From Sphingomonas paucimobilis NBRC 13935 (lineage in GTDB: Bacteria; Pseudomonadota; Alphaproteobacteria; Sphingomonadales; Sphingomonadaceae): a stretch of 64,000 nt of DNA. Each line of letters opens with the position of its first letter. Position 1 is the first letter of the stretch. Of this stretch, positions 10,705-19,479 are shown one piece after another. Made by a program: the position numbers and the translations under genes. The stretch covers positions 1 to 64,000 of the forward strand of contig NZ_BBJS01000007.1 of the NCBI RefSeq assembly GCF_000739895.2, in the 5' to 3' direction. The notes below the pieces were generated by a model. That model had not been told where the DNA came from, did not search any database, and saw nothing but the letters and a program-made list of their open reading frames with translations.

Positions 10705-11946
10705 TCAGCCCGCCTTGCCCTTGGCGGCCTGCATCTTCTTCAACTGTTCGGGCGAGGGGGGCTGGACCTTTTGCGGGCTATTGGCCGGCACCGCGCGCAC
10801 GCTCTGTCCGGGGCGTAGATTGGCGAGGCCCTGGGTCACGATCTTGTCGCCCGGCTTCAGCCCGTCGGTCACCACCCAATAGGCGCCCTGGGTCCGCTCG
10901 GCCTTGACCTTCTTCTGCTGCACCTTGTCGTTCGGACCCACGATGAACAGCGTCGCATTGCCCTTCGGATCGCGCGATACCGCCTGTTGCGGGACCAGAT
11001 AGGCGCTGGTGTCGATCGCCTGTGCGAAGCGGGCGCGAACGAACATGCCGGGCAGGAGCAGCCCTTGCGGATTGGGGAAGCGCGCGCGCAGCGTCACCGT
11101 ACCGGTTTGCGGATCGACGACCGCCTCGGCGAACTGGACCGTGCCCGTCTGCCCATAATCGGTGCCGTCCTCCAGTCGCAGCGAGACATTGGCGCTGGCC
11201 GGGATCAGCCCGTCACGCGCCGCGAGATTGCGGCGCAGCGACAGCAGATCTGTCGCCGATTGCTGGATGTCGACGAAAATCGGGTCGAGCCGCTGGATCT
11301 GTGCCAGCGGATCGGTCTGCCCCGAACTGACCAGCGCCCCGACGGTGAACAGCGAGCGGCCGATCCGCCCGGTGATGGGGGCGGGCACGGTGGTGAATTG
11401 CAGATTGACCCGCGCGGTTTCCAGCGCGGCCCGCGTCTGTGCGACCTGCGCCGCCGCCTGGCGGGCCGAGGCCTGGGCGTTGGTATAATCCTGTTTCGAG
11501 ATCGCCTCGATCTGCGCGAGCGGGCGATAGCGTTCGGCGAGCGTGCGCGTCGCCTCGGCATTGGCCTGCGCGCTCTGAAGGTTGGCGGCCGCCTGGTTGA
11601 CCGACGCGCGATAGAGGCGCGGATCGATCTCGTAGAGTGGCTGGCCGCGCTTCACGAGCGTGCCCTCGGTGAAGAAGCGGCGGCGGATGACGCCCGTCAC
11701 CTGCGGCCGCACGTCGGAGCTTTCAAAGGCCGTGGTGCGTGCCGCCAGTTCCGTGACGATCGGCGCATCGGTCGGCTGCACGGTGACGAAGCCGACGGTC
11801 GGCGTCTGCTGCTGCCCGCCATTGCGCCCCTTGGCCGCGCCGCCCTTGTCCCCGCCACAGCCCGATAGAGTCGCCAGGGCGAGGGCCATGGCCGTACCGG
11901 CGAGCGCCGGGTACCCGCGAAAGCCTGGAAAATTCAATTCGTTCAC
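10705..11946 (-). CDS. RND efflux periplasmic adaptor (AcrA/MexA family)
   Basis: Membrane fusion protein linking pump and channel. Lipoprotein-type leader ending LSGC, then the barrel/lipoyl half-motif VRPQVTGVIRRRFFTEG, an alpha-hairpin (AAANLQSAQANAEATRTLA and the facing helix), the second lipoyl half with VPAPITGRIGRS, and a C-terminal membrane-proximal domain ending in a Lys/Pro-rich tail. The frame continues upstream to 12051 but that part is not leader-like. Start is uncertain: GTG 11946, or TTG 11937, which has AGGTG at better spacing. First gene of the three-gene operon, divergent from rpiA. Confidence 0.93.
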   Translation of the reverse strand: MNELNFPGFRGYPALAGTAMALALATLSGCGGDKGGAAKGRNGGQQQTPTVGFVTVQPTDAPIVTELAARTTAFESSDVRPQVTGVIRRRFFTEGTLVKRGQPLYEIDPRLYRASVNQAAANLQSAQANAEATRTLAERYRPLAQIEAISKQDYTNAQASARQAAAQVAQTRAALETARVNLQFTTVPAPITGRIGRSLFTVGALVSSGQTDPLAQIQRLDPIFVDIQQSATDLLSLRRNLAARDGLIPASANVSLRLEDGTDYGQTGTVQFAEAVVDPQTGTVTLRARFPNPQGLLLPGMFVRARFAQAIDTSAYLVPQQAVSRDPKGNATLFIVGPNDKVQQKKVKAERTQGAYWVVTDGLKPGDKIVTQGLANLRPGQSVRAVPANSPQKVQPPSPEQLKKMQAAKGKAG

Positions 11947-12080
11947 CTGCCTGAGATTCGAGCCGCGCGAACCGACCCGCGCGTCAATGCATGAGCCCGT
12001 CAAACGTTGCTGACCTGTGTCAAAGTGCACGATGCGGGCGCGAAAAGGCAAGTGATGATGGCCTAAATCCCCCGCCTTAA

Positions 12081-12107
12081 TTGTCGCAATTTGTCGCGCT
12101 GCGGCAA
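12081..12107. promoter_or_regulatory. TTGTCGC direct repeats between efflux operon and rpiA
   Basis: TTGTCGC occurs at 12081 and again at 12091, one helical turn apart, followed by the inverted near-copy GCGGCAA (12101-12107). It lies in the divergent intergenic region, about 50-75 bases upstream of rpiA and 135 upstream of the adaptor. A regulator binding site is plausible. Seen in sequence; role is inference. Confidence 0.35.
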
Positions 12108-12156
12108 AAGCCGGAGCGGACGGACCCTTTGGAGTTCTGATGCATTTTCAAGGGAC

Positions 12157-12828
12157 ATGATCGATCGGGATGCCGATAAGCGCCTAGCCGCCAGCGCCGC
12201 CGTGCGAGAAATTTGCGACGATATGCTTGTGGGGCTTGGGACGGGGTCCACCGCCGCCCATGCCATTGCCGCTCTGGCGGAACGACGATTGCGTATCGAA
12301 ACGGTCGCGACATCAGAGGCGAGTGCGGCGCTCGCCCGATCCTTGGGTCTGACGGTGCGCGATTTCGCCCAGGTCAGCCGGGTCGATGTGGCGATCGATG
12401 GTGCGGATGCGATCGATGCCGGTTTGCGCGCCGTGAAAGGGGCGGGTGGCGCGATGCTGCGGGAAAAGGCGGTGGCCGAGGCCGCGGATCGGATGATCGT
12501 CATCGCCGATGGATCGAAGCGGGTGGAGCGACTGGCGCCGACCAAGCTGCCGATCGAGATTCTGCCTTTCGCACGCGCCTTCGTGATCGAGCGCCTGTCG
12601 CGATGGTTCGACCATTGCATCGACCGACCCGATTACCGGACCGATAACGGCAATATCGTCGTGGATGGCCATGGCTGGGACGACACGTCCCCCGACACGC
12701 TGGCGGCGGCGCTGATGGCGGTTCCCGGTGTCGTCGGGCACGGATTGTTTCTGACCGAGATCGACGCCGCCTATATTGCCGACAACGGGTTCGTTACCCG
12801 GCTGGAACGGGGGCGGAACCCGCGCTAA
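12157..12828 (+). CDS. rpiA: Ribose-5-phosphate isomerase A
   Basis: Interconverts ribose-5-phosphate and ribulose-5-phosphate in the non-oxidative pentose-phosphate pathway. The 223 residues match RpiA. Motifs: GLGTGSTAAH (phosphate loop), TSEASAALARSLGL, DGADAID, KGAGGAMLREK with the catalytic glutamate, and IADGSK. The ATG at 12157 is preceded very closely by AGGGA; the longer frame from 12091 starts with non-family sequence. First gene of a plus-strand run that continues to tkt after 72 bases. Confidence 0.95.
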   Translation: MIDRDADKRLAASAAVREICDDMLVGLGTGSTAAHAIAALAERRLRIETVATSEASAALARSLGLTVRDFAQVSRVDVAIDGADAIDAGLRAVKGAGGAMLREKAVAEAADRMIVIADGSKRVERLAPTKLPIEILPFARAFVIERLSRWFDHCIDRPDYRTDNGNIVVDGHGWDDTSPDTLAAALMAVPGVVGHGLFLTEIDAAYIADNGFVTRLERGRNPR

Positions 12829-12900
12829 GGCCGGTCGCGTATGGCAACCAGAGCGGACGCGCAGGCGTTCGATCGTACATATAAGGATGAGGCCAGTTTC

Positions 12901-14988
12901 ATGACCGATGCCACCACCCACGCCGTGGCCGATACCCATCTGCACGAGGACGGGTCGATCGAGCGCCTGACCATCGACACCATCCGCACCCTGTCGATGG
13001 ACGCGGTGCAGCAGGCCAATTCGGGCCATCCCGGCACCCCCATGGCGCTGGCGCCGGTCGGTCACACCATCTGGTCGAAATTCCTGCGCTACGATCCCGC
13101 GCATGCCGACTGGCCCAATCGCGACCGCTTCGTGCTGTCGGTCGGCCATGCCTCGATGCTGCTCTACTCGCTGATCCATCTGGCGGGGATCGAGGAGATC
13201 GATGCGAACGGCAACAAGTCGGGCAAGCCCGCGCTGAGCCTGGAGGACCTTAAGGGTTTCCGCCAGCTTAACTCCAAGACGCCGGGCCATCCCGAATATC
13301 GCCACACCACGGGCGTCGAGACGACGACCGGCCCGCTGGGTGCCGGTTGCGGCAACTCGGTCGGCATGGCGATCGCCGAGCGCTGGCTGGCGGCGCATTT
13401 CAACCGTGAAGGTTTCCCGATCTTCGACCATGACGTTTATGTCGTGTGCGGCGACGGCGATATGATGGAGGGCGTCGCGTCGGAGGCGGCCTCGACCGCC
13501 GGCCACCTCAAGCTGTCCAACCTCTGCTGGATCTACGACTCCAACCATATTTCGATCGAGGGCGGCACCGATCTGGCGTTCGACGAGGATGTGGGCAAGC
13601 GCTTCGAGGCCTATGGCTGGAACGTCATCCATGTCGACGACGCGAATGACGTCGCGGCGCTGACCGCCGCGCTCGACGATTTCAAGGCGACCCAGGACAA
13701 GCCGACCTTCATCGTCGTGAAGTCGGTCATCGGCTATGGCAGCCCCAAGGCGGGCAGCGAAAAGGCGCATGGCGAGCCGCTGGGCGAAGACGCGATCCGC
13801 GCGACCAAGAAGGCCTATGGCTGGCCCGAAGACGCCAAGTTCCTGGTCCCCGATGGCGTGCGCGAAGCCTTCCAGGGCGCGATCGAGACGCGCGGCAAGC
13901 CGCTGCGTGACGAGTGGGTCGCGATGGTCGAGCGTTATCGCGCCGAATATCCCGAACTCGCCGCACAGCTCGACGCAATGCTCTCCGACACCCTCCCCGA
14001 GGGCTGGGACAGCGAAATCCCGGTGTTCGAGGCGGATGCCAAGGGGGTGGCCAGCCGCGACTCGGGCGGCAAGGTGCAGAACGCCATCGCCGCCAAGGTG
14101 CCGTGGCTGGTCGGCGGTTCGGCCGATCTCGCGCCCTCGACCAAGACGCTGATCAAGGATGGCGGGTCGTTCCAGGCGGGCAGCTATGACGGCCGCAACC
14201 TGCACTTCGGCGTGCGCGAGCACTCGATGGGCGCGATCGTCGACGGCATGGCGCTGTCGCACCTGCGCTCCTACGGCGCGACCTTCCTGGTCTTCTCCGA
14301 CTATATGCGCGCGCCGATCCGCCTCGCCGCGATCATGGAGCTGGGCGCGATCTTCGTCTTCACGCACGACTCGATCGGCGTGGGCGAGGATGGTCCGACC
14401 CACCAGCCGATCGAGCATCTGGCGACGCTGCGCGCGATCCCTGGCCTCGACACCATCCGGCCGGGCGATGCGAACGAAGTCGCCGAGGCATGGCGCTGTG
14501 CGGCCGAGTCGGCCGATCATCCGACCGCGCTGATCTTCTCGCGTCAGGCGCTGCCGACGCTGGATCGCAGCAAATATGCGGCGGCCTCGGGCCTCAAGAA
14601 GGGCGGCTATGTCCTCGCCGATTGCGAGGGCACGCCGGACGTGATCCTGATCGCCACGGGGTCGGAACTGTCGCTGGTGACCGACGCCTATGAGACGCTG
14701 ACCGCCGACGGCATCAAGGCGCGCGTCGTCTCGTTGCCGAGCTGGTACCGCTTCGAGATGCAGGACGCCGCGTACAAGGAAAGCGTGCTGCCGCGCGCCG
14801 TCACCGCGCGTCTGGCCGTCGAGCAGGCCGGATCGATCGGCTGGGATCGCTATGTCGGTTTCGAAGGTCGCACGATCACCATGTCGACGTTCGGTGCCTC
14901 CGCCCCCATATCGAAGCTGCAGGACAAGTTCGGCTTCACTCTCGACAATGTCGTGAAGGTGGCCCGCGAATTGGTGGAGACCAAGTGA
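12901..14988 (+). CDS. tkt: Transketolase
   Basis: Thiamine-diphosphate enzyme moving two-carbon units between sugar phosphates. Product is 695 residues. Seen: AVQQANSGHPGTPMA at the N-terminus, the cofactor motif beginning GDGDMMEG and running to the conserved asparagine of CWIYDSNHIS, and the transketolase signature region GEDGPTHQPIEHLA in the pyrimidine domain. The start at 12901 has GATGAGG at good spacing; an in-frame ATG at 12841 would add 20 residues not expected in the family. Stop and tal start share a base (TGATG). Confidence 0.97.
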   Translation: MTDATTHAVADTHLHEDGSIERLTIDTIRTLSMDAVQQANSGHPGTPMALAPVGHTIWSKFLRYDPAHADWPNRDRFVLSVGHASMLLYSLIHLAGIEEIDANGNKSGKPALSLEDLKGFRQLNSKTPGHPEYRHTTGVETTTGPLGAGCGNSVGMAIAERWLAAHFNREGFPIFDHDVYVVCGDGDMMEGVASEAASTAGHLKLSNLCWIYDSNHISIEGGTDLAFDEDVGKRFEAYGWNVIHVDDANDVAALTAALDDFKATQDKPTFIVVKSVIGYGSPKAGSEKAHGEPLGEDAIRATKKAYGWPEDAKFLVPDGVREAFQGAIETRGKPLRDEWVAMVERYRAEYPELAAQLDAMLSDTLPEGWDSEIPVFEADAKGVASRDSGGKVQNAIAAKVPWLVGGSADLAPSTKTLIKDGGSFQAGSYDGRNLHFGVREHSMGAIVDGMALSHLRSYGATFLVFSDYMRAPIRLAAIMELGAIFVFTHDSIGVGEDGPTHQPIEHLATLRAIPGLDTIRPGDANEVAEAWRCAAESADHPTALIFSRQALPTLDRSKYAAASGLKKGGYVLADCEGTPDVILIATGSELSLVTDAYETLTADGIKARVVSLPSWYRFEMQDAAYKESVLPRAVTARLAVEQAGSIGWDRYVGFEGRTITMSTFGASAPISKLQDKFGFTLDNVVKVARELVETK

Positions 14989-16112
14989 TGAGCAAGTTGC
15001 AGGAACTGGGCGCCAAAGGCTGTGCCCCCTGGCTCGATTTCGTCGATCGCAAGTTCCTCGAGGCGAAGGGCTTGGAAAAGCTCGTCGCCGAGGACGGGCT
15101 GACCGGCGTCACCTCCAACCCGTCGATCTTCGAAAAGGCGATGGGGCATGGCGACGCCTATGACGGCACGCTGGGGGCGTTCGACAAGGAAAACCCCGGC
15201 GCGGCGACCATCGACCGCTACGAGCATCTGGCGATCCAGGACATCAAGGCGGCGGCGGAAACGCTGAAGCCGGTCTATGACCGGCTCGACGCCAAGGATG
15301 GCTATGTCAGCCTGGAGGTGTCGCCCTACATCGCCGACGACACCGACGCGACCATCGCCGAGGCGGAAAAGCTGTGGCACGCGGTCGATCGCCCCAACCT
15401 GATGATCAAGATCCCCGGCACCGATGCGGGCGCGCCCGCCATCTCGGCGACCATCGCCAAGGGGATCAACGTCAACGTCACGCTGCTCTTCTCGCAGGAC
15501 GCCTATATCAAGGTGGCCGAGGCCTATGTGGCCGGCCTGGAAGAGCGGGCGAAGGCCGGGCAGCCGATCGACCGGATCGCCAGCGTCGCCAGCTTCTTCA
15601 TCAGCCGTATCGACTCGGCGATCGACAAGAAGATCGACGAGCGCGTGGGCGCCGGTGATGCCGAGGCCGATGCGCTCAAGGCTATTCGCGGCAAGGTCGC
15701 GATCGCCAACGCCAAGATGGCGTATCAATGGTATCTCGAGTTTCTGAAGTCCGACCGTTGGCAGGCGCTGGCGGCGAAGGGCGCGCAGCCCCAGCGGCTG
15801 CTCTGGGCCTCGACCGGTACCAAGGACCCGTCATATCCGGACACGCTCTATGTCGACACGCTGATCGGCCCGGACACGGTCAACACCATGCCGCCCAAGA
15901 CGATGGACGCGTTCCGCGACCATGGCACGGTGGCCGACACGCTGACCGCCGATATCGACGAGGCGCGCCATGTGCTGGCCGAGGCCGATCGGCTGGGCCT
16001 GGATCTGAACGACGTCACCGACACGCTGGTGCAGGAGGGGGTCGCCTCCTTCGTCAAGGCGTTCGACGATCTGCTCGGTGCGATCGGGAAGAAGCAGCCC
16101 GCGACGGCCTGA
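14988..16112 (+). CDS. tal: Transaldolase (long TalA/TAL-PGI type)
   Basis: Transfers the dihydroxyacetone unit between sedoheptulose-7-phosphate and glyceraldehyde-3-phosphate through a lysine Schiff base. The 374-residue length and the sequence ([39 protein letters not shown] with the lysine, [18 protein letters not shown]) match the longer transaldolase subfamily found as a single protein or fused to glucose-6-phosphate isomerase. Translationally coupled to tkt. A strong hairpin follows, before gnd. Confidence 0.95.
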   Translation: MSKLQELGAKGCAPWLDFVDRKFLEAKGLEKLVAEDGLTGVTSNPSIFEKAMGHGDAYDGTLGAFDKENPGAATIDRYEHLAIQDIKAAAETLKPVYDRLDAKDGYVSLEVSPYIADDTDATIAEAEKLWHAVDRPNLMIKIPGTDAGAPAISATIAKGINVNVTLLFSQDAYIKVAEAYVAGLEERAKAGQPIDRIASVASFFISRIDSAIDKKIDERVGAGDAEADALKAIRGKVAIANAKMAYQWYLEFLKSDRWQALAAKGAQPQRLLWASTGTKDPSYPDTLYVDTLIGPDTVNTMPPKTMDAFRDHGTVADTLTADIDEARHVLAEADRLGLDLNDVTDTLVQEGVASFVKAFDDLLGAIGKKQPATA

Positions 16113-16119
16113 CCCGACA

Positions 16120-16152
16120 GGCCCCCTTCCCAAGGCGGGAAGGGGGCCTTTC
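16120..16152 (+). terminator. Intrinsic terminator or attenuator between tal and gnd
   Basis: Perfect 12-base stem GGCCCCCTTCCC (16120-16131) with GGGAAGGGGGCC (16137-16148), five-base loop, then TTTC and a T/C-rich stretch. It lies inside what otherwise looks like one operon, with gnd 37 bases after it, so it may reduce expression of gnd and the genes behind it. Confidence 0.75.
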
Positions 16153-16188
16153 ACTTTCTACGACACCAGAAACATAATGGAGTTCCGC

Positions 16189-17172
16189 ATGAAGATCGGT
16201 CTGGTCGGCCTCGGCCGCATGGGTGGCAATATCGCTCGCCGCCTGATGCAGGCTGGGCATCAGGTGGTGGCCTGGGATCGCAGCGACGAGGCGGTGCAGA
16301 CGCTCGCCAAGGACGGCGCGGAGGCGGCCACGGGGCTGGAGGACATGGCGACCAAGCTGGCCGACAAGGCGATCTGGTGGGTGATGCTGCCCGCCGGCAG
16401 TCCGACCGAGGACACGATCGCGGAAATCGCCAAGCTCGCCAAGGACGGTGACGTGGTCATCGATGGCGGCAACAGCTTCTACAAGGACGATATCCGCCGT
16501 TCCAAGCAACTGGCCGAACGGGGCATCCATTATGTCGATGTCGGCACCTCGGGCGGCGTCTGGGGCCTGGAGCGCGGCTATTGCATGATGATCGGCGGCG
16601 ATAACGAGACGATCGCGCATCTCGACCCGATCTTCGAGGCGCTGGCACCGGGCCTGGGCGATATCGTCCGCACGCCGGGCCGCATTGCCGACAAGGTCGA
16701 TGAGCGTGCCGAGAAGGGCTATATCCATGCCGGTCCCGCCGGAGCCGGCCACTTCGTCAAGATGATCCACAACGGCATCGAATATGGCCTGATGCAGGCC
16801 TATGCCGAGGGCTTCGACATTCTGAAGTCGAAGAACAGCGACAAGCTGCCCGAGGACGAACGCTTCGACCTGAACCTGACCGACATTGCCGAAGTATGGC
16901 GGCGCGGCAGCGTGATCTCGTCCTGGCTGCTCGACCTGACCGCGATTGCGCTGGCCAAGGACGAGATGCTGGAGCAGTTCTCGGGCCATGTCGCGGACTC
17001 GGGTGAGGGCCAGTGGACGATCGATGCGGCGATGGAGGAGAAGGTCCCGGCCAATGTCCTGACCGCCTCGCTCTTCGCGCGCTATCGCAGCCGGATCGAG
17101 CATACCTATGGCGACAAGGTGCTGTCGGCGATGCGCTTCGGCTTTGGCGGCCATACCGAAATCCCGCAATGA
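16189..17172 (+). CDS. gnd: 6-phosphogluconate dehydrogenase, decarboxylating, short type
   Basis: Oxidatively decarboxylates 6-phosphogluconate to ribulose-5-phosphate. At 327 residues it belongs to the short (GntZ/YqeC-like) subfamily, many members of which prefer NAD, not the 470-residue E. coli form. Seen: [18 protein letters not shown] (Rossmann loop; the residue after the second strand is Asp in VVAWDRS, which would favour NAD), [28 protein letters not shown], and [15 protein letters not shown] with the catalytic lysine and asparagine. Start at 16189 has GGAG six bases upstream. It overlaps the next gene by four bases. Confidence 0.95.
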   Translation: MKIGLVGLGRMGGNIARRLMQAGHQVVAWDRSDEAVQTLAKDGAEAATGLEDMATKLADKAIWWVMLPAGSPTEDTIAEIAKLAKDGDVVIDGGNSFYKDDIRRSKQLAERGIHYVDVGTSGGVWGLERGYCMMIGGDNETIAHLDPIFEALAPGLGDIVRTPGRIADKVDERAEKGYIHAGPAGAGHFVKMIHNGIEYGLMQAYAEGFDILKSKNSDKLPEDERFDLNLTDIAEVWRRGSVISSWLLDLTAIALAKDEMLEQFSGHVADSGEGQWTIDAAMEEKVPANVLTASLFARYRSRIEHTYGDKVLSAMRFGFGGHTEIPQ

Positions 17173-17990
17173 GCCTGCCCATTCGACTGGTCGTGTCGGA
17201 CGTCGACGGCACGCTGGTCGATCCCGACAAGACGCTGCGTGCCGCCACCATCGCTGCCGTCCGGCGGCTGGAGGCGGCGGGGATCGGCTTTACCATCATC
17301 AGCGCCAGGCCCCGATCGGGGCTGGGATGGCTTGCCGACGAACTGGCGATTGACGCGCCGATCGGGGCGTTCAACGGCGGCACCGTGTTCCGCCGCGACG
17401 GGTCGATCGACGCGCAGTTCCGGGTACCGGTCGAGGTTGTGAAGGACGTGTTGGCGATGGCGGCGGAGAGCCCCGTCGCCATCTGGGTCTTCGCCGATGA
17501 CCGCTGGTATGCCAGCAGCGGCGAGGGCACCCATGTCGAGCACGAACGCAAGGCGTCGGCGCAAGAGCCCGTGGTCACGCAGGACTTCGCGGCGCTGGTC
17601 GACAAGGTCGACAAGATCACACTGGTCAGCGACGATGCGGACCTGTTGCGCGGCCTGCACGAGCGGACGAATGAGGCGCATGGCGAGGCGGCGACCATCG
17701 CCCAGTCGCAGACCTATTATCTCGACGTGACCGCGCTCGCCGCGAACAAGGGCGACGGCGTGGCGACGCTGGCCAAGGCCTTCGGTGTGCCGCTGGAACA
17801 GGTGGCGGTGCTGGGCGATCAGGCCAACGACCTTCCCATGTTGAGACGCGCCGGCCTGCCGATCGTGATGGCGAATGCGCCCGACGCTGTTAGGGAACAG
17901 ATATTGGTACACACCCGTTCCAACGCGGACGACGGCGTGGCCTATGCCATCGACAATCTCATCATGCCCAGAATCGGAGTGCCTTCATGA
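17169..17990 (+). CDS. HAD-IIB (Cof-type) sugar-phosphatase-like hydrolase
   Basis: A 273-residue cytoplasmic HAD phosphatase. Motif I is [11 protein letters not shown] with the nucleophile and acid/base aspartates; motif II lies in [10 protein letters not shown]; motif III/IV are [13 protein letters not shown] and [12 protein letters not shown]; the Cof cap domain lies between. Likely acts on a phosphorylated sugar or cofactor. It starts inside the gnd stop (ATGA) and its own stop overlaps the next HAD gene in the same way, which ties it to pentose-phosphate metabolism. Exact substrate cannot be read from sequence. Confidence 0.88.
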   Translation: MSLPIRLVVSDVDGTLVDPDKTLRAATIAAVRRLEAAGIGFTIISARPRSGLGWLADELAIDAPIGAFNGGTVFRRDGSIDAQFRVPVEVVKDVLAMAAESPVAIWVFADDRWYASSGEGTHVEHERKASAQEPVVTQDFAALVDKVDKITLVSDDADLLRGLHERTNEAHGEAATIAQSQTYYLDVTALAANKGDGVATLAKAFGVPLEQVAVLGDQANDLPMLRRAGLPIVMANAPDAVREQILVHTRSNADDGVAYAIDNLIMPRIGVPS

Positions 17991-18733
17991 AGCAACTGGT
18001 TGCGTTCGACCTCGACGGGACGCTGGCCGAAAGCAAGCAGCCGCTGGGCGAGCCGATGGGGGAGGCGCTGGCCGACCTGCTCGACGTCGCGCATGTCGCG
18101 GTGATCTCGGGCGGTGACTGGCCGCAGTTCGACAAGCAGGTGGCCAGCCGCCTGCCCGAACGCGCCGACCGCAGCAAGCTGTGGCTGATGCCGACCACCG
18201 GCACCAAGCTCTACACCTACAAGGACGGAAGCTGGACCCCGGTCTATGCCGAGCTGTTCGACGACGCGACCAAGGCGAAGATCCTGGAGGCGTTCGACGC
18301 CTCGCTGGAAGCGACCGGCTTCGTGCCCGAACAGACCTGGGGCGAGCGGATCGAGGATCGCGGCAGCCAGATCACCTTCTCCGCGCTCGGCCAGCAGGCG
18401 CCGATCGACGCTAAGGAACATTGGGACCCCAAGTTCGAGAAGCGCAAGGTCATCCAGGCCGACCTCAAGCAGCGCCTGCCGGGCCTGTCGATCAATATGG
18501 GTGGCGCGACGTCGATCGACATCACCCGTGAGGGCGTTGACAAGGCCTATGGCCTGAAGAAGCTGCGCGATGCCAGCGGGATCGAACTCGATGCGATGAT
18601 GTTCATCGGCGACGCGATCTTCCCCGGCGGCAACGACTATCCGGCCAAGGAACTGGGCCTCGACACGGTACGCGTGCGCGACCCGGAAGAGACGCTGGCC
18701 GTCATCGCGGGGATCGTCGCCTGCCTGAAGTGA
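17987..18733 (+). CDS. HAD-IIB hydrolase resembling eukaryotic-type phosphomannomutase
   Basis: A 248-residue HAD protein: motif I VAFDLDGTLAESKQ, motif II VAVISGGDWPQF, MPTTGTKLYTY, and a C-terminal VDKAYGLKKL plus MMFIGDAIFPGGNDY. The layout and the GGDWPQ/GGNDYP elements resemble alpha-phosphomannomutases of the PMM/HAD type, but the bacterial relatives are usually annotated only as HAD-IIB hydrolases, so mutase activity is uncertain. Coupled by ATGA to the Cof-type gene before it and by GTGA to heme oxygenase after it. Confidence 0.85.
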   Translation: MKQLVAFDLDGTLAESKQPLGEPMGEALADLLDVAHVAVISGGDWPQFDKQVASRLPERADRSKLWLMPTTGTKLYTYKDGSWTPVYAELFDDATKAKILEAFDASLEATGFVPEQTWGERIEDRGSQITFSALGQQAPIDAKEHWDPKFEKRKVIQADLKQRLPGLSINMGGATSIDITREGVDKAYGLKKLRDASGIELDAMMFIGDAIFPGGNDYPAKELGLDTVRVRDPEETLAVIAGIVACLK

Positions 18734-19239
18734 AGGACGGCGCATCGGCCATCCTGCGCGCGCGGACGGCGGCGGCGCATGAGGTGGTGGACGCTGCCTA
18801 TGGTGCCTATCGCCTGGATGATCGGGAAAGCTACACGGCGTTCCTGATCGCCCATGCGCGTGCCCTGCCGGCGGTCGAAGCTTGGCTCGCCGGGCAGGCG
18901 ATCGCCTTTCCCTGGCGGGCGCGGCGGGAAGCGCTGGCGGCGGACCTTGCCGCGCTGGGGCGAGATATGCCCGAGCCGCTGTCCTTCTCTTGCGCGACCG
19001 ACGAAGCGGCGCGCTGGGGGGCGCTCTATGTGACCGAAGGGTCGCGGCTAGGCGGCGTGATGCTGGTCCGGCAGGTGGGTAAGGGGTTGCCCAGAGCCTA
19101 TCTCGAATCGGGCTTCGGCCCCGGCGAATGGCGCGATTTCCGGCATGCGCTAGACGCAGCGGCGGATGACGAGGCGTGGATCGACCGCGCGGCGGCGGCG
19201 GCGGAACGGGTCTTCGCGCTTTATAAACAAGCCGCTTAA
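18730..19239 (+). CDS. Heme oxygenase, biliverdin-producing (BphO-like)
   Basis: Cleaves heme to biliverdin IX-alpha, iron and CO; biliverdin is the chromophore of the convergent bacteriophytochrome. The 169 residues match bacterial BphO. His17 in ARTAAAHEVVDAAYG is the expected proximal heme ligand, and YVTEGSRLGG corresponds to the conserved distal-helix glycine segment. The start is a GTG whose last two bases and the next form the TGA of the HAD gene, so translation depends on the pentose-phosphate operon transcript unless an internal promoter exists. Confidence 0.9.
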   Translation: MKDGASAILRARTAAAHEVVDAAYGAYRLDDRESYTAFLIAHARALPAVEAWLAGQAIAFPWRARREALAADLAALGRDMPEPLSFSCATDEAARWGALYVTEGSRLGGVMLVRQVGKGLPRAYLESGFGPGEWRDFRHALDAAADDEAWIDRAAAAAERVFALYKQAA

Positions 19240-19248
19240 ACCCACCCC

Positions 19249-19462
19249 CCGTTCAGCCTGAGCGAAGTCGAAGGCCATGAGCAGGCCTTAGTCGCCCTCA
19301 CCCTTCCCACGCGCTATCGCGAGCGGGCCCAGTGTCGGGTGAACTGCGCCCCGCTGTTCACCCGACACTCCTCTCCCAGCGGGAGAGGGAGGCGCGGAGC
19401 GCCGGAAGGGTGAGGGTGTTGGGGTCCGTCCCGTGGCCTTCAACTTCGCTTAGGCTGAACGG
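19249..19462. repeat. Nested three-layer inverted repeat between bphO and bphP
   Basis: Outer arms 19249-19276 and 19435-19462 (28 bases, two mismatches) carry GTTCAGCCTGAGCGAAGTC and its complement. Middle arms are CCCTCACCCTTCC (19295-19307) and GGAAGGGTGAGGG (19404-19416), perfect. Inner arms are AGTGTCGGGTGAAC (19331-19344) and GTTCACCCGACACT (19356-19369), perfect. A fourth small hairpin, CTCTCCC/GGGAGAG, sits at 19371-19387. It occupies nearly the whole gap between two convergent genes. Looks like a composite REP-type element that can also act as a two-way transcription stop. Confidence 0.85.
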
Positions 19463-19479
19463 GACGGTGTTACGCCCCC

